From NCBI GenBank assembly GCA_030531205.1, contig JAUNOC010000006.1:1-64000 (forward strand): a stretch of DNA of 64,000 nt. Reading direction: 5' to 3'. This document shows, in pieces, positions 43,075 to 51,994 of this stretch (position 1 is its first letter; every line of letters starts with the position of its first letter). This DNA is from Phascolarctobacterium sp. (GTDB lineage: Bacteria; Bacillota; Negativicutes; Acidaminococcales; Acidaminococcaceae). The notes under the pieces were generated by a model. That model saw nothing but the letters and a program-made list of their open reading frames with translations, ran no database searches and was not told the origin of the DNA. The translations under genes and the position numbers were made by a program.

Positions 43075-43126
43075 ACCGCTACACTAAAAATTTGGCTTTT
43101 GCCAGATTTTTAGTGTAGCGGTATAA
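43071..43126 (+). repeat. Long hairpin in the nrdD leader
   Basis: 26-bp arms with one mismatch (TTATACCGCTACACTAAAAA... and ...TTTTTAGTGTAGCGGTATAA) and a TTTT loop. It overlaps the -10 box and the expected start site. Confidence 0.85.
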
Positions 43127-43211
43127 TTCATAATTAAGAATTAAGAATGCAAAATGAGGGGATTTTTAATTTTGTTTATTGGAACATATTACCACCATTC
43201 TTAATTATGAA
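43127..43211 (-). repeat. Inverted core repeat with complementary arms
   Basis: TTCATAATTAAGAAT (43127-43141) and ATTCTTAATTATGAA (43197-43211) flank an inverted, degenerate core (43171-43197, GGAACATATTACCACC). Lies between the nrdD hairpin and ribosome site. Confidence 0.7.
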
Positions 43212-43264
43212 TTCTTAATTCGTAATTGAATTTGCGTATTATTGAAAAGGAGGAAAAAATCAAA

Positions 43265-45616
43265 ATGTATCAAGTCAAAAAGCGTGATGGGTCAAAAGGG
43301 GAATTTAATATCAACAAGATTAGTGCGGCTATTACCAAGGCCTTTGAGGCGTTGGACAAGCAGTTTCATCCCACTGTAATTGATATGCTTGCCTTGAGGG
43401 TAACTGCCGCCTTTGAGAATAAAATTCAGGACGGTTTGATTGCGGTTGAGGATATTCAGGACTGCGTGGAGCAGGTTTTGAGTGATGGCGGTTATGCTGA
43501 TGTTGCGAAGGCATACATTCTTTACCGTAAGCAACGGGAAAAAGTCCGCAATATTGGCGGTGCTCTGCTGAACTATCAGGAATTGGTTGACAATTACCTT
43601 AAAATTAATGATTGGCGTGTGAAGGAAAATTCCACTGTTACTTATTCCGTAGGCGGTTTGATTTTGTCCAACAGTGGTGCTATCACAGCGAATTATTGGC
43701 TTAGTGAGGTCTATGACGAGGAAATAGCAGAAGCCCATCGTTCTGCGGCTATTCATCTTCACGACCTTTCCATGCTCACTGGCTATTGTGCAGGTTGGTC
43801 TTTGAAACAACTTATTCAAGAAGGTTTGGGCGGTGTGCCGGGGAAGATTACTTCTGCACCTGCATCCCATCTGAGCACTTTGTGCAACCAGATGGTGAAC
43901 TTCTTGGGTATTATGCAAAATGAATGGGCGGGGGCTCAGGCCTTCAGTTCCTTTGACACCTATTTGGCACCTTTTGTTCGTGTGGATAAATTGAGTCAGA
44001 AGGAAGTTAAGCAGGCCATTCAAAGTTTCATTTATGGCGTGAACACTCCTTCCCGTTGGGGAACTCAGGCACCATTCAGCAATATTACTTTGGATTGGAC
44101 TGTGCCTAAGGATTTGAAGGACTTGCCCTGCATTGTAGGCGGCAAGGAAATGGACTTCACTTATGGCGATTGCCAAAAAGAAATGGATATGGTGAATAAG
44201 GCCTTCATTGAAATTATGATTGAGGGCGATGCCAATGGGCGTGGTTTCCAATATCCGATTCCGACTTATTCCATTACCCGTGATTTTGACTGGTCTGAAA
44301 CAGAGAACAACAAACTGCTCTTTGAGATGACCGCTAAATATGGTACTCCTTATTTCAGCAATTACATCAACAGCGATATGGAGCCTAGCGATGTGCGGAG
44401 TATGTGCTGCCGTTTGCGTTTAGACCTTCGTGAATTGCGTAAGAAATCTGGTGGTTTCTTCGGCAGTGGCGAAAGCACCGGTTCTATTGGTGTGGTGACT
44501 ATCAATATGCCCCGCATTGCTTATTTGGCAACGGATGAAAAGGATTTCTACAAGCGTTTGGACAAATTGATGGATATTGCCGCCCGTTCCTTGAAGACCA
44601 AGAGAACAGTTATTACCAAACTTTTGGACAGCGGGCTTTATCCATATACCAAACGTTATCTTGGTACTTTTGCCAATCATTTTAGCACCATCGGCTTAAT
44701 CGGTATGAACGAGGTGGGCTTGAATGCCAAGTGGTTGAAAAAAGATTTGACTCATGCGGAAACACAGAAATTTGCACGGGAAGTGCTTGACCACATGAGA
44801 GAGCGGCTTAGTGACTATCAGGAAAAATATGGCGACCTTTACAACTTGGAGGCAACTCCGGCGGAAAGCACTACTTATCGTTTTGCCAAACATGATAAGG
44901 AACAATATCCTAATATTATTACCGCCAATGAAAACGGTACGCCTTACTACACCAACAGCAGCCATTTGCCTGTTAGTTATACGGAAGATATTTTCAGTGC
45001 TTTGGAAATTCAGGATGAATTGCAGACCCGCTATACTTCCGGTACGGTGTTCCATTCTTTCTTGGGTGAAAAATTGCCCGACTGGAAAGCGGCAGCAACT
45101 TTGGTACGCAAGATTGCCGAGAATTTCAAATTGCCTTATTACACCATGAGCCCGACCTACAGTGTTTGCAAAGACCATGGTTATTTGGTGGGCGAGCAGT
45201 TTGTTTGTCCTCATTGCGGACAGGCAACGGAAGTATATAGCCGTATCACAGGTTATTATCGTCCGGTGCAGAATTGGAATGACGGCAAAGCACAGGAATA
45301 CAAAGACAGAAAAACCTACGATATTCCCAATTCCAAACTGCGTAGGGCAGGCATTAGCGGCAGTCAGGTAACAGTGGAAAAGGCATTGGACAACCAAGAT
45401 AAGACCATTATGCTTTTTGCTACCCGTACTTGCCCGAACTGTGCTTTGGCGGAAAAACTTTTGACACAAAAAGGTGTGGCATTCAAAAAGATTATTGCGG
45501 ATGAAAACAAAGAGATGGTAGAAAAATTTGGCATTAAGCAGGCACCGACCATGATTAGCGGCAACAAGAAAATGGTTGGGCTGGGAGAGATTAGGAAGTT
45601 TGTTGTTAGCAAGTGA
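43265..45616 (+). CDS. nrdD: Class III (anaerobic) ribonucleoside-triphosphate reductase with fused glutaredoxin domain
   Basis: Makes dNTPs without oxygen using a glycyl radical. 783 residues from ATG 43265 (AAAGGAGG upstream). N-terminal ATP-cone (YQVKKRDGSKGEFNINKIS...ILYRKQREK), catalytic body with MCCRLRLDLRELR, zinc region (CKDHGYLVGEQFVCPHCG), and glycyl radical RITGYYRP (G663). After this end, residues about 712-783 form a glutaredoxin/thioredoxin-like domain (TIMLFATRTCPNCALAEKLL, CPNC 723-726; KQAPTMI). The fused domain could supply electrons, fitting thioredoxin-type rather than formate-dependent reductases. Confidence 0.95.
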   Translation: MYQVKKRDGSKGEFNINKISAAITKAFEALDKQFHPTVIDMLALRVTAAFENKIQDGLIAVEDIQDCVEQVLSDGGYADVAKAYILYRKQREKVRNIGGALLNYQELVDNYLKINDWRVKENSTVTYSVGGLILSNSGAITANYWLSEVYDEEIAEAHRSAAIHLHDLSMLTGYCAGWSLKQLIQEGLGGVPGKITSAPASHLSTLCNQMVNFLGIMQNEWAGAQAFSSFDTYLAPFVRVDKLSQKEVKQAIQSFIYGVNTPSRWGTQAPFSNITLDWTVPKDLKDLPCIVGGKEMDFTYGDCQKEMDMVNKAFIEIMIEGDANGRGFQYPIPTYSITRDFDWSETENNKLLFEMTAKYGTPYFSNYINSDMEPSDVRSMCCRLRLDLRELRKKSGGFFGSGESTGSIGVVTINMPRIAYLATDEKDFYKRLDKLMDIAARSLKTKRTVITKLLDSGLYPYTKRYLGTFANHFSTIGLIGMNEVGLNAKWLKKDLTHAETQKFAREVLDHMRERLSDYQEKYGDLYNLEATPAESTTYRFAKHDKEQYPNIITANENGTPYYTNSSHLPVSYTEDIFSALEIQDELQTRYTSGTVFHSFLGEKLPDWKAAATLVRKIAENFKLPYYTMSPTYSVCKDHGYLVGEQFVCPHCGQATEVYSRITGYYRPVQNWNDGKAQEYKDRKTYDIPNSKLRRAGISGSQVTVEKALDNQDKTIMLFATRTCPNCALAEKLLTQKGVAFKKIIADENKEMVEKFGIKQAPTMISGNKKMVGLGEIRKFVVSK

Positions 45617-45650
45617 TAAACTTAAGGTTTGGGTAAAGAACAAAGAACAA

Positions 45651-46125
45651 ATGTCAAAGAACAAATATGGTAAAAGGTTCCTGTGATTAAAATGTATGAG
45701 AAGAATAATCCGGCAGCAGTAAAAAGTGCTAATTTAGCAATAAAGGTTGTTAAGTTGTATAGGTTTTTGACTGAACAAAAGCAAGAGTTTATAATGTCAA
45801 AACAGGTCTTACGAAGCGGAACAAGTATTGGGGCGAATGTTAAAGAATCTTTATATGCTCAAAGTAAAGCAGATTTTCTGGCAAAAATAAATATTGCATT
45901 GAAAGAAGCGGCGGAAACGGAATATTGGTTGGAGTTATTGTTGAATACAGAATATATTACTCGTGAACAATTTGAGTATGTGAATTGTGAAACTAATGAA
46001 ATAATTCGTATTTTGCTTGCTACGGTAAAAACGATTAAAACGAAGCAACAAGAAAAAATTTAAATGGTAATTTTCGCAAAGCGAAAATTGTCCTTATTTG
46101 CTCTTTATTCTTTGTTCTTTGACAT
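45651..46125 (+). repeat. Repeat element carrying a four-helix-bundle gene
   Basis: Left arm ATGTCAAAGAACAAA (45651-45665) and right arm TTTGTTCTTTGACAT (46111-46125) are perfectly complementary. Inside: core (45666-45689), the four-helix gene, then hairpin AATTTTCGC/GCGAAAATT ending GTCC (46072-46093). Same part order as the gene-less element at 24836-24958. Confidence 0.7.
45692..46063 (+). CDS. Four-helix bundle protein, 23S rRNA intervening-sequence (S23/IVP) family
   Basis: 123 residues from ATG 45692; a GTG at 45683 in the core repeat is possible. Family pattern: NLAIKVVKLYRFLTEQKQEFIMSKQVLRSGTSIGANVKES, then SKADFLAKINIALKEAAETEYWLELL. Relatives occur in intervening sequences of 23S rRNA and as Avd-type accessory proteins of diversity-generating retroelements; the biochemical role of the lone form is not known. 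No ribosome site is obvious. It lies within a repeat element with complementary ends. Confidence 0.88.
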   Translation: MYEKNNPAAVKSANLAIKVVKLYRFLTEQKQEFIMSKQVLRSGTSIGANVKESLYAQSKADFLAKINIALKEAAETEYWLELLLNTEYITREQFEYVNCETNEIIRILLATVKTIKTKQQEKI

Positions 46126-46149
46126 TTTTTTTCAGAGAGGTATATCAGA

Positions 46150-47073
46150 GTGATTTACGACATAATAATCATCGGCGGTGGTCCTGCCGGGCTTACGGCG
46201 GCTATCTATGCGGCGAGAGCGGGGAAAAAGGTAATAGTGCTGGAAAAGGAAAGTTTTGGGGGGCAAATAGTTTATTCCCCCATGGTGGATAATTTTCCTG
46301 CCTGCCCCCATATCAGCGGCGTGGACCTTGCCAACAAGATGACGGAACAGGCCATGGATATGGGCGCAGAACTGGAAAGTGCAGAAGTTACGGGAGTGTT
46401 CTGCACTGAAAGCGGACGCTTCGTGGTGGAAACGGATGTGGGCAACTACCACGCAAAATCAGTTATTTTGGCAACTGGTGCCAAGCATCGTCATTTGGGT
46501 TTGCCCAATGAAGATGATTTAATTGGTAATGGTGTTTCCTATTGTGCGGTTTGCGATGGGGCATTTTATGCGGATAAGAAAGTGGCGGTTATCGGCGGTG
46601 GTAATGCCGCTTTGACAACAGCTTTATTCTTGGCAGACCGTTGTCAAGAAGTGACTATTGTGCATTGTTTGGATAATTTGCAGGCAGAAAATACTTTGGT
46701 GGAGCAGGTCAAGAACAGAAAGAATATTAACATTCTTATGAATAAGAAAGTGGGACGGTTTCTTGAAGCGGCAGGCACATTAACAGGGTTAGAGTTTACC
46801 GATACCACTACAGAACAAATAGAAACTCTTGCTGTAGAAGGGGTTTTTGTTTGTATCGGTCAGGTACCCCAGTCAGACCCCTTTGCCTTGATGGGGCTGA
46901 CAGATGATTTAGGTTATTATGATTTTGACGAAACTACAACTACGAATATTGCCGGACTTTTTGTAGCCGGAGACGGCAGGGCAAAGGATGTTCGCCAGCT
47001 GACTACAGCGGTGGCGGACGGTGCAACTGCAGGACTGGCGGCAGCACAGTTTGTAACTGCTTTGCAGGGTTAA
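46150..47073 (+). CDS. trxB: Thioredoxin-disulfide reductase
   Basis: NADPH-dependent flavoprotein, 307 residues from a GTG start with GAGAGG upstream. FAD site IIGGGPAGLTAA (8-18), redox-active CAVC (132-135), NADPH site VIGGGNAALTTA, and the C-terminal GLFVAGDGRAKDVRQLTTAVADG. Likely electron source for thioredoxins and possibly the glutaredoxin-like domain of the nearby NrdD (inference). Confidence 0.92.
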   Translation: MIYDIIIIGGGPAGLTAAIYAARAGKKVIVLEKESFGGQIVYSPMVDNFPACPHISGVDLANKMTEQAMDMGAELESAEVTGVFCTESGRFVVETDVGNYHAKSVILATGAKHRHLGLPNEDDLIGNGVSYCAVCDGAFYADKKVAVIGGGNAALTTALFLADRCQEVTIVHCLDNLQAENTLVEQVKNRKNINILMNKKVGRFLEAAGTLTGLEFTDTTTEQIETLAVEGVFVCIGQVPQSDPFALMGLTDDLGYYDFDETTTTNIAGLFVAGDGRAKDVRQLTTAVADGATAGLAAAQFVTALQG

Positions 47074-47090
47074 GTTTAATAGGATTTAGT

Positions 47091-47121
47091 AAAACCTGTG
47101 TCAGTTGACACAGGTTTTTTG
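47091..47121 (+). terminator. Terminator after trxB
   Basis: AAACCTGTGTCA GT TGACACAGGTTT stem followed by TTTTTT. Confidence 0.9.
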
Positions 47122-47157
47122 TATTCATAATTTTGTGTAGCGAAAAAATATATATTA

Positions 47158-47166
47158 TGGTATAAT
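47158..47166 (+). promoter_or_regulatory. Extended -10 promoter of the ABC importer
   Basis: TGGTATAAT 35 bp before the binding-protein ATG; no clear -35. Confidence 0.55.
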
Positions 47167-47200
47167 ATACAAATCATTTTTTAGAAAAGGAGATGTACAA

Positions 47201-47935
47201 ATGAAAAAATTATTTGTTTTAGCTCTTTTGGGCATAATGGCTTTTGCTACATTCACTTGCAGTGCAGCACAAAAGGTTTTGCGTGTGGGTACTGAACCAA
47301 CTTTTGCACCTTTTGAATTCACTAACGAGCAAGGTGAGTTTGTTGGTTTTGATATGGATCTTATCCGTGCGATGGGTAAGGAAGCGGGTTACAAAGTGGA
47401 AATTCAAAACATTGGTTTTGATGGTTTGATTCCCGCAGTGCAGAGCAATATTATTGATTGTGCGGCTTCCGGTATGACTATTACCGAAGCACGTAGTAAA
47501 GTGGTTACTTTCTCCAATCCGTATTATACTGCCGGTCTTTTGGTTATGGTACGCAAGGACAATAAGGATATTAAAAGTTATGCAGATTTGAAGGGCAAGA
47601 ATATTGCCTGCCAAATTGGTACCACAGGTGAGAACAAGTCCCGTGCCGCTGGCGGAAAATCTGTAACTGCTTATAACACTAATGTTGAAGCATGTATGGA
47701 AGTGGTTAATGGTACTGCAGATGCAGTTATTAATGATGCTCCTGTAGTAGCATTTTATTTGAAAACTCCTGCCGGCAAGAACTGCAAGTCGGTAGGTGAT
47801 ATTTTGGAAGCGGAAGAATATGGGTTTGCTTTCAACAAGAACAATGTTCAATTGATTAAAGATATGAACAAGGCCCTTGCTACTTTGAAAAAGAACGGGG
47901 AATATGACAAACTTTATGCTAAATGGTTTAACTAA
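47201..47935 (+). CDS. Amino-acid ABC transporter substrate-binding protein
   Basis: Exported binding protein, 244 residues. Signal peptide MKKLFVLALLGIMAFATFTCSA (about 1-22; the Cys at 20 might permit lipidation, but the lipobox is weak). Type II binding fold of the polar amino acid family: LRVGTEPTFAPFEFTNEQGEFVGFDMDLIRAM, ITEARSKVVTFSNPYY, and IACQIGTTG. AAAGGAG site. It works with the permease and ATPase that follow. Confidence 0.93.
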   Translation: MKKLFVLALLGIMAFATFTCSAAQKVLRVGTEPTFAPFEFTNEQGEFVGFDMDLIRAMGKEAGYKVEIQNIGFDGLIPAVQSNIIDCAASGMTITEARSKVVTFSNPYYTAGLLVMVRKDNKDIKSYADLKGKNIACQIGTTGENKSRAAGGKSVTAYNTNVEACMEVVNGTADAVINDAPVVAFYLKTPAGKNCKSVGDILEAEEYGFAFNKNNVQLIKDMNKALATLKKNGEYDKLYAKWFN

Positions 47936-47951
47936 TTTTTGATTTATACTT

Positions 47952-48608
47952 ATGGATTTTGAACTAATTTCCCAATCAATTCCCATATTGATACAAGGTG
48001 CCGCAGTAACGGTAGAGATTACTGCTATGGCAGTGTTTTTTGGATTTCTTATCGGCGGGATTGTGTCCATAGTACGGTTGAGCAATATTTCTTTGTTGCG
48101 TAAGTTGGCTACGGTTTATGTGGACTGTATTCGTGGCACGCCGCTTTTGGTACAGATTTTTATTGTTTATTTTGCCTTGCCGGTTGTTGTTGGTTTTCGC
48201 ATTGATAAATTTGCGGCAGCGGTTATGGCTTGTTCCATTAACAGCGGTGCCTATGTGGCGGAGATTTGTCGTGCCGGTATTCAAAGCATTGATAAAGGTC
48301 AGATGGAGGCAGGACGCAGTTTGGGGCTTACCTGGTGGGAGACCATGCGTTTTATAATTCTGCCACAGGCATTTAAGCGGATTATCCCTCCGTTGGGTAA
48401 TGAGTTTATTGCCATGTTAAAGGATTCCAGTTTGGTTTCCGTCATTGGCTTTGAAGAACTTACCCGTAAGGGTCAGTTGATTATTGCCAGAACGTATGCC
48501 TCTTTGGAAATTTGGCTCTGCGTGGCTTTGATGTATTTGGTAATGGTGCTTTTGGTTGCCAGGGGCGTGGCATACTTGGAGAAGAGGTATCGCAAAAATG
48601 AAAGATAA
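47952..48608 (+). CDS. Amino-acid ABC transporter permease
   Basis: 218-residue HisM/GlnP-type inner-membrane permease, about five membrane helices, with the ATPase-contact EAA loop ([34 protein letters not shown]). Preceded 16 bp upstream by the binding protein and overlaps the ATPase gene by 11 nt. Probably forms a homodimer. Confidence 0.94.
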   Translation: MDFELISQSIPILIQGAAVTVEITAMAVFFGFLIGGIVSIVRLSNISLLRKLATVYVDCIRGTPLLVQIFIVYFALPVVVGFRIDKFAAAVMACSINSGAYVAEICRAGIQSIDKGQMEAGRSLGLTWWETMRFIILPQAFKRIIPPLGNEFIAMLKDSSLVSVIGFEELTRKGQLIIARTYASLEIWLCVALMYLVMVLLVARGVAYLEKRYRKNER

Positions 48609-49338
48609 GGTAATGATTAAGATTGAAAACCTTCACAAAAAATTTGGCTCTCTCCATGTGCTGCGAGGTGTGAATTTGGATGTCCACGAAGGGGAAGTGG
48701 TGGTTATCATCGGCCCCAGTGGTGGCGGAAAATCTACTTTTTTGCGTTGTGTAAATTTTTTAGAAGAACCTACCAGTGGCAGTATTACTATTGATGGGGA
48801 TACTTTGACCAGTTCCCATCATCCGAAGATTAACGAGATTCGTAGGGAAGTGGGAATGGTGTTCCAGCGTTTCAATTTGTTCCCGCATATGACTGTGTTG
48901 GAAAACTTGATGTTGGCACCTATCAAGGTTCGGAAAATTACCAAGCAAGAGGCGGAAGAAACCGCCAAATATTATTTACAAAAGGTAGGGTTGGCGGAGA
49001 AAGCTAATGTTTATCCAGACACGCTCAGCGGCGGTCAACAACAGCGGGTTGCTATTGCCAGAGCCCTTTGTATGAAGCCGAAGGCACTGCTCTTTGATGA
49101 GCCGACTTCTGCTTTGGACCCGGAAATGATTAATGAGGTTTTGGATGTTATGAAAAGTTTGGCTCTTGATGGTATGACGATGATGGTGGTTACCCACGAA
49201 ATGGGTTTCGCCCGTGAAGTGGGGGACAGAGTGCTTTTCATTGAGGAAGGTAATATTCAGGAAGAGGGCAAACCTAACGAAGTATTTGACCATCCCAAGA
49301 CCGCAAGAATGAAAGAATTTTTATCAAAGATATTATGA
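48598..49338 (+). CDS. Amino-acid ABC transporter ATP-binding protein
   Basis: 246-residue GlnQ/HisP-type ATPase. Walker A GPSGGGKS, signature [15 protein letters not shown], Walker [15 protein letters not shown]-loop VVTHEMGFA. The ATG at 48598 has GAAGAGG 10 nt upstream; ATG 48613 is an alternative. Completes a polar amino acid importer (substrate unresolved). The mazG start overlaps its stop by 4 nt. Confidence 0.95.
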   Translation: MKDKVMIKIENLHKKFGSLHVLRGVNLDVHEGEVVVIIGPSGGGKSTFLRCVNFLEEPTSGSITIDGDTLTSSHHPKINEIRREVGMVFQRFNLFPHMTVLENLMLAPIKVRKITKQEAEETAKYYLQKVGLAEKANVYPDTLSGGQQQRVAIARALCMKPKALLFDEPTSALDPEMINEVLDVMKSLALDGMTMMVVTHEMGFAREVGDRVLFIEEGNIQEEGKPNEVFDHPKTARMKEFLSKIL

Positions 49339-50114
49339 ACAGAGATTTTGATATTACTCCTTTAACAGATGTGATGCGGGTTTTGCGTGAACCTGGCGGT
49401 TGCCCTTGGGACAGGGAGCAGACCCCGAAAACCATCCGTCAGAATTTCATTGAGGAAGTTTATGAATATTTGGAAGCGGTGGATGCTGACGATGTGGCAG
49501 GTATGCGTGAGGAATTGGGAGATGTTCTGATGCAAGTTGTGTTCCACGCCCGTATGGCACAGGAGGCGGAACGCTTTGATTTGCAAGATGTTATTGACGA
49601 GGTGGTGGACAAACTTATCCGCCGTCATCCCCATGTTTTTGGCGATGTGAGTGTTGAGAATAGTGCTGAAGTGCTGAAAAATTGGGATGCTATAAAGAAA
49701 ACGGAAAAGACGGACCGCAAGTCCGTTTTAGATGGTGTAACCAAAGATTTGCCGGGACTTTTGCGTGCCCACAAATTACAACACAAGGCGGCGAAGGTTG
49801 GCTTTGACTGGGAACTTCCAGAGGAGTGCCGTTTGAAGATTGAAGAAGAAATGGCGGAAGTAGAGGAAGCCAGGGAAGAAGGCGACAAGGAACACTTGGA
49901 AGAAGAAATTGGGGACTTGCTTTTTGCAGTGGTTAATTATGCACGGCAATTAGGCGTGGAGAGTGAAGTTGCTTTGAATCGTGCCAACAATAAATTTGCC
50001 AAACGTTTCCGTTATGTGGAGAAACAGGTGGAAGCAAAGGGTGGAGATTGGAAAAAATTTACCTTACCACAATTAGATGTGTTTTGGAATGAAGCCAAGC
50101 ACAAGAAGTTGTAA
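49335..50114 (+). CDS. mazG: Nucleoside triphosphate pyrophosphohydrolase MazG
   Basis: House-cleaning NTP pyrophosphatase, 259 residues with two MazG domains: [26 protein letters not shown]...[14 protein letters not shown] and [38 protein letters not shown]; both carry the EExxE...ExxD metal motifs. Starts at an ATGA overlap with the ABC ATPase. Confidence 0.95.
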   Translation: MNRDFDITPLTDVMRVLREPGGCPWDREQTPKTIRQNFIEEVYEYLEAVDADDVAGMREELGDVLMQVVFHARMAQEAERFDLQDVIDEVVDKLIRRHPHVFGDVSVENSAEVLKNWDAIKKTEKTDRKSVLDGVTKDLPGLLRAHKLQHKAAKVGFDWELPEECRLKIEEEMAEVEEAREEGDKEHLEEEIGDLLFAVVNYARQLGVESEVALNRANNKFAKRFRYVEKQVEAKGGDWKKFTLPQLDVFWNEAKHKKL

Positions 50115-50223
50115 AGTTTATTTTTCAAAATTACACAAAATTACGAAAAACAGCAAAAAGTGTAACAAATTACACGGTTTAGAGATTATTTAACTAAAAA
50201 ACTTGCGAAAGTTACGTATTTAC

Positions 50224-50251
50224 TTGATTTTTTTTGTAAGTATGCTAAAAT
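50224..50251 (+). promoter_or_regulatory. Promoter of the HU gene
   Basis: TTGATT (50224-50229), 16 bp, TAAAAT (50246-50251) with extended -10 TGC. A leader of about 90 nt follows with GGTTCT...AGAACT pairing potential. Confidence 0.7.
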
Positions 50252-50345
50252 AGCAAGCGAAAATGTGGTGTTGAGGTTCTCAGTCGTGTAGAACTTACTA
50301 TTTACCACAGACATGATGTTTTATTAAATAAAGGAGGATTTAGTC

Positions 50346-50624
50346 ATGAACAAGACAGAATTGGTTGCTGAAGTAGCAAAGAAGGCAGAATTGAGCAAGG
50401 CAGCTGCTGAAAAAGCAGTTAACGCATTCTTGCAAGCTGTAGTTACTACTGTAGCAAAGAAGAAAAAAGTTCAATTGGTTGGCTTTGGTACTTTTGAAGC
50501 TCGCAAACGTAAAGCTCGTACCGGCAAGAACCCCCGCACTGGCGCTACTTTGAAAATCGCCGCTGCTACCGTTCCTGCTTTCAAAGCTGGCAAGGCCTTC
50601 AAGGTTAAAGTTAACGGCAAATAA
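50346..50624 (+). CDS. hup: DNA-binding protein HU
   Basis: 92-residue nucleoid protein, MNKTELVAEVAKKAELSKAAAEKAVNAFLQAV with the DNA-wrapping arm VQLVGFGTFEARKRKARTGKNPRTG. AAAGGAGGA site. Single gene with its own promoter and terminator; its codon use (GCT, GTT, AAC rich) differs from neighbours, as for highly expressed genes. Confidence 0.97.
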   Translation: MNKTELVAEVAKKAELSKAAAEKAVNAFLQAVVTTVAKKKKVQLVGFGTFEARKRKARTGKNPRTGATLKIAAATVPAFKAGKAFKVKVNGK

Positions 50625-50637
50625 TCTTGGCTGATTT

Positions 50638-50671
50638 ATACCCGGTCGTTACTCGACCGGGTATATTTCTT
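50638..50671 (+). terminator. Terminator after HU
   Basis: ATACCCGGTCG TTACT CGACCGGGTAT stem followed by ATTTCTTT. Confidence 0.88.
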
Positions 50672-50688
50672 TAATGGGGAAGAATTAA

Positions 50689-51009
50689 ATGGACGAGCAT
50701 GTAGCCAAAAGAAGAATTTTTTTGAATGAGCAATTATTAGAGATTATTATTTTCGCATTGTTTGTGGTGTGTCTTGCGGCAGTCGGCCGGCAGGCATATC
50801 GTTGGTATGAATTAAAGGCGGAAACAAATGCCATAAAAGGCAGAATAGAGGTTCTGCGTCAGGAACAACAAAGATTGGCAGAAGAACAGGCAAAATTGCA
50901 TACTCATGAATATGTAGAAAAAATAGCCCGTGAAGAATATAATATGGTAGGGAAAGATGAGATGCCTGTATTCATAGTGGAAGAAGAAAAATCTAAAAAA
51001 AGAAAATAA
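50689..51009 (+). CDS. Septum formation initiator family protein (FtsB/DivIC-like)
   Basis: 106-residue single-pass membrane protein: cytoplasmic start, membrane helix 19-37 (IIIFALFVVCLAAVGRQAY), then a coiled coil (ETNAIKGRIEVLRQEQQRLAEEQAKL) and the family end YVEKIAREEYNMVGKDE. Part of the divisome FtsL-FtsB/DivIC complex. GGGGAAGA site. Its place before tilS is common in Firmicutes. Confidence 0.88.
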   Translation: MDEHVAKRRIFLNEQLLEIIIFALFVVCLAAVGRQAYRWYELKAETNAIKGRIEVLRQEQQRLAEEQAKLHTHEYVEKIAREEYNMVGKDEMPVFIVEEEKSKKRK

Positions 51010-51025
51010 TCAAAAGTTGAGATAA

Positions 51026-51985
51026 ATGATGAATGTGGTGTGGGAACTAAAAAAATACTTGTCCCCTGCAAGGTATGTGCTTGCCCTGTCCGGCGGTGCG
51101 GATAGTGTGGCGTTGGCATTGGCTTGCGAACAGTTACAGCAGGAAAACAGTGATTATGAATTTGTGGCTGTTCATGTGGAGCATGGCTTGCGTGGGGAAG
51201 AAGGCATTAGGGATAAGCAGTTTGTAGAAGATTTTTGTCAACAACATAATTTGGAATGTATTGTTAAATCAGTAGATGTGCCCGGACGGGTCAAATTGTC
51301 AGGGCAGAGCGTGGAAGAGGCAGCCAGGGATTTACGTTATCGGGCATTGATGGATGTGGCTTTGCAAAAAGCGGCAAAAAAAATTTTGACCGCCCATCAT
51401 GCCAATGACCAGGCGGAAACAGTGATTTTGCGTTTGGTAAGAGGGGCAGGCAGCAGAGGGTTGGGGGCTATGCAACGGGATAACGGATTTGTGGTTCGGC
51501 CTCTTCTTGATTTTACCAAGTCAGAATTGGTAAAATATTGTGAGGAGCATCAGGCAAAATGGGTTGAGGACAGCACCAATAAAGATTTGGAATATCGGCG
51601 TAATTATGTACGTCAGGAGATTATGCCGCTTTTGGAAAAACTTAATGCCAATGTGGTGAGCACTCTTTGTCAAACTGCCAATGCTTTACAGGAAGACGAC
51701 AATTATTTAAGCACTTTGGCAGAACGCTTGGGGAAGAAGATTATCGTTGAGGATGAACTGCTTACGACTGATTGGCATTTATATCCTTTACCGGTCCGCA
51801 AAAGAGTGCTGTTCCGTTGGTTGGGAAAATTGGGCTTGCAACCCACCAGTCAGCATATAGAAAGTTTGGAAAAATTGATTGCTACAGGTACAACGGGCAA
51901 GGAATTGGCGTTGCCAGGTCTTACGTTAAGATATGCTTATCGTAAGGTTTATGCCCTGCGGGATGTTTTGCATATTCGTCATTAG
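51026..51985 (+). CDS. tilS: tRNA(Ile)-lysidine synthetase
   Basis: Converts C34 of tRNA-Ile(CAU) to lysidine. 319 residues with the PP-loop LALSGGADSVALAL, VHVEHGLRGEE and AHHANDQAETVILRLVRGAG. It has the N-terminal catalytic domain and a short middle domain but lacks most of the C-terminal domain of the roughly 460-residue Bacillus/E. coli forms, like the short Aquifex type. A Gly-Ala replaces Gly-Val in the SGGxDS loop, as often in TilS. Confidence 0.93.
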   Translation: MMNVVWELKKYLSPARYVLALSGGADSVALALACEQLQQENSDYEFVAVHVEHGLRGEEGIRDKQFVEDFCQQHNLECIVKSVDVPGRVKLSGQSVEEAARDLRYRALMDVALQKAAKKILTAHHANDQAETVILRLVRGAGSRGLGAMQRDNGFVVRPLLDFTKSELVKYCEEHQAKWVEDSTNKDLEYRRNYVRQEIMPLLEKLNANVVSTLCQTANALQEDDNYLSTLAERLGKKIIVEDELLTTDWHLYPLPVRKRVLFRWLGKLGLQPTSQHIESLEKLIATGTTGKELALPGLTLRYAYRKVYALRDVLHIRH

Positions 51986-51994
51986 GAGGTTATG

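Noticed and set aside
44696-45664. 322-codon minus-strand frame (and another at 43292-44251)
   Set aside because: Both are antisense to nrdD, whose domains are continuous and unmistakable; no ribosome site or family match.
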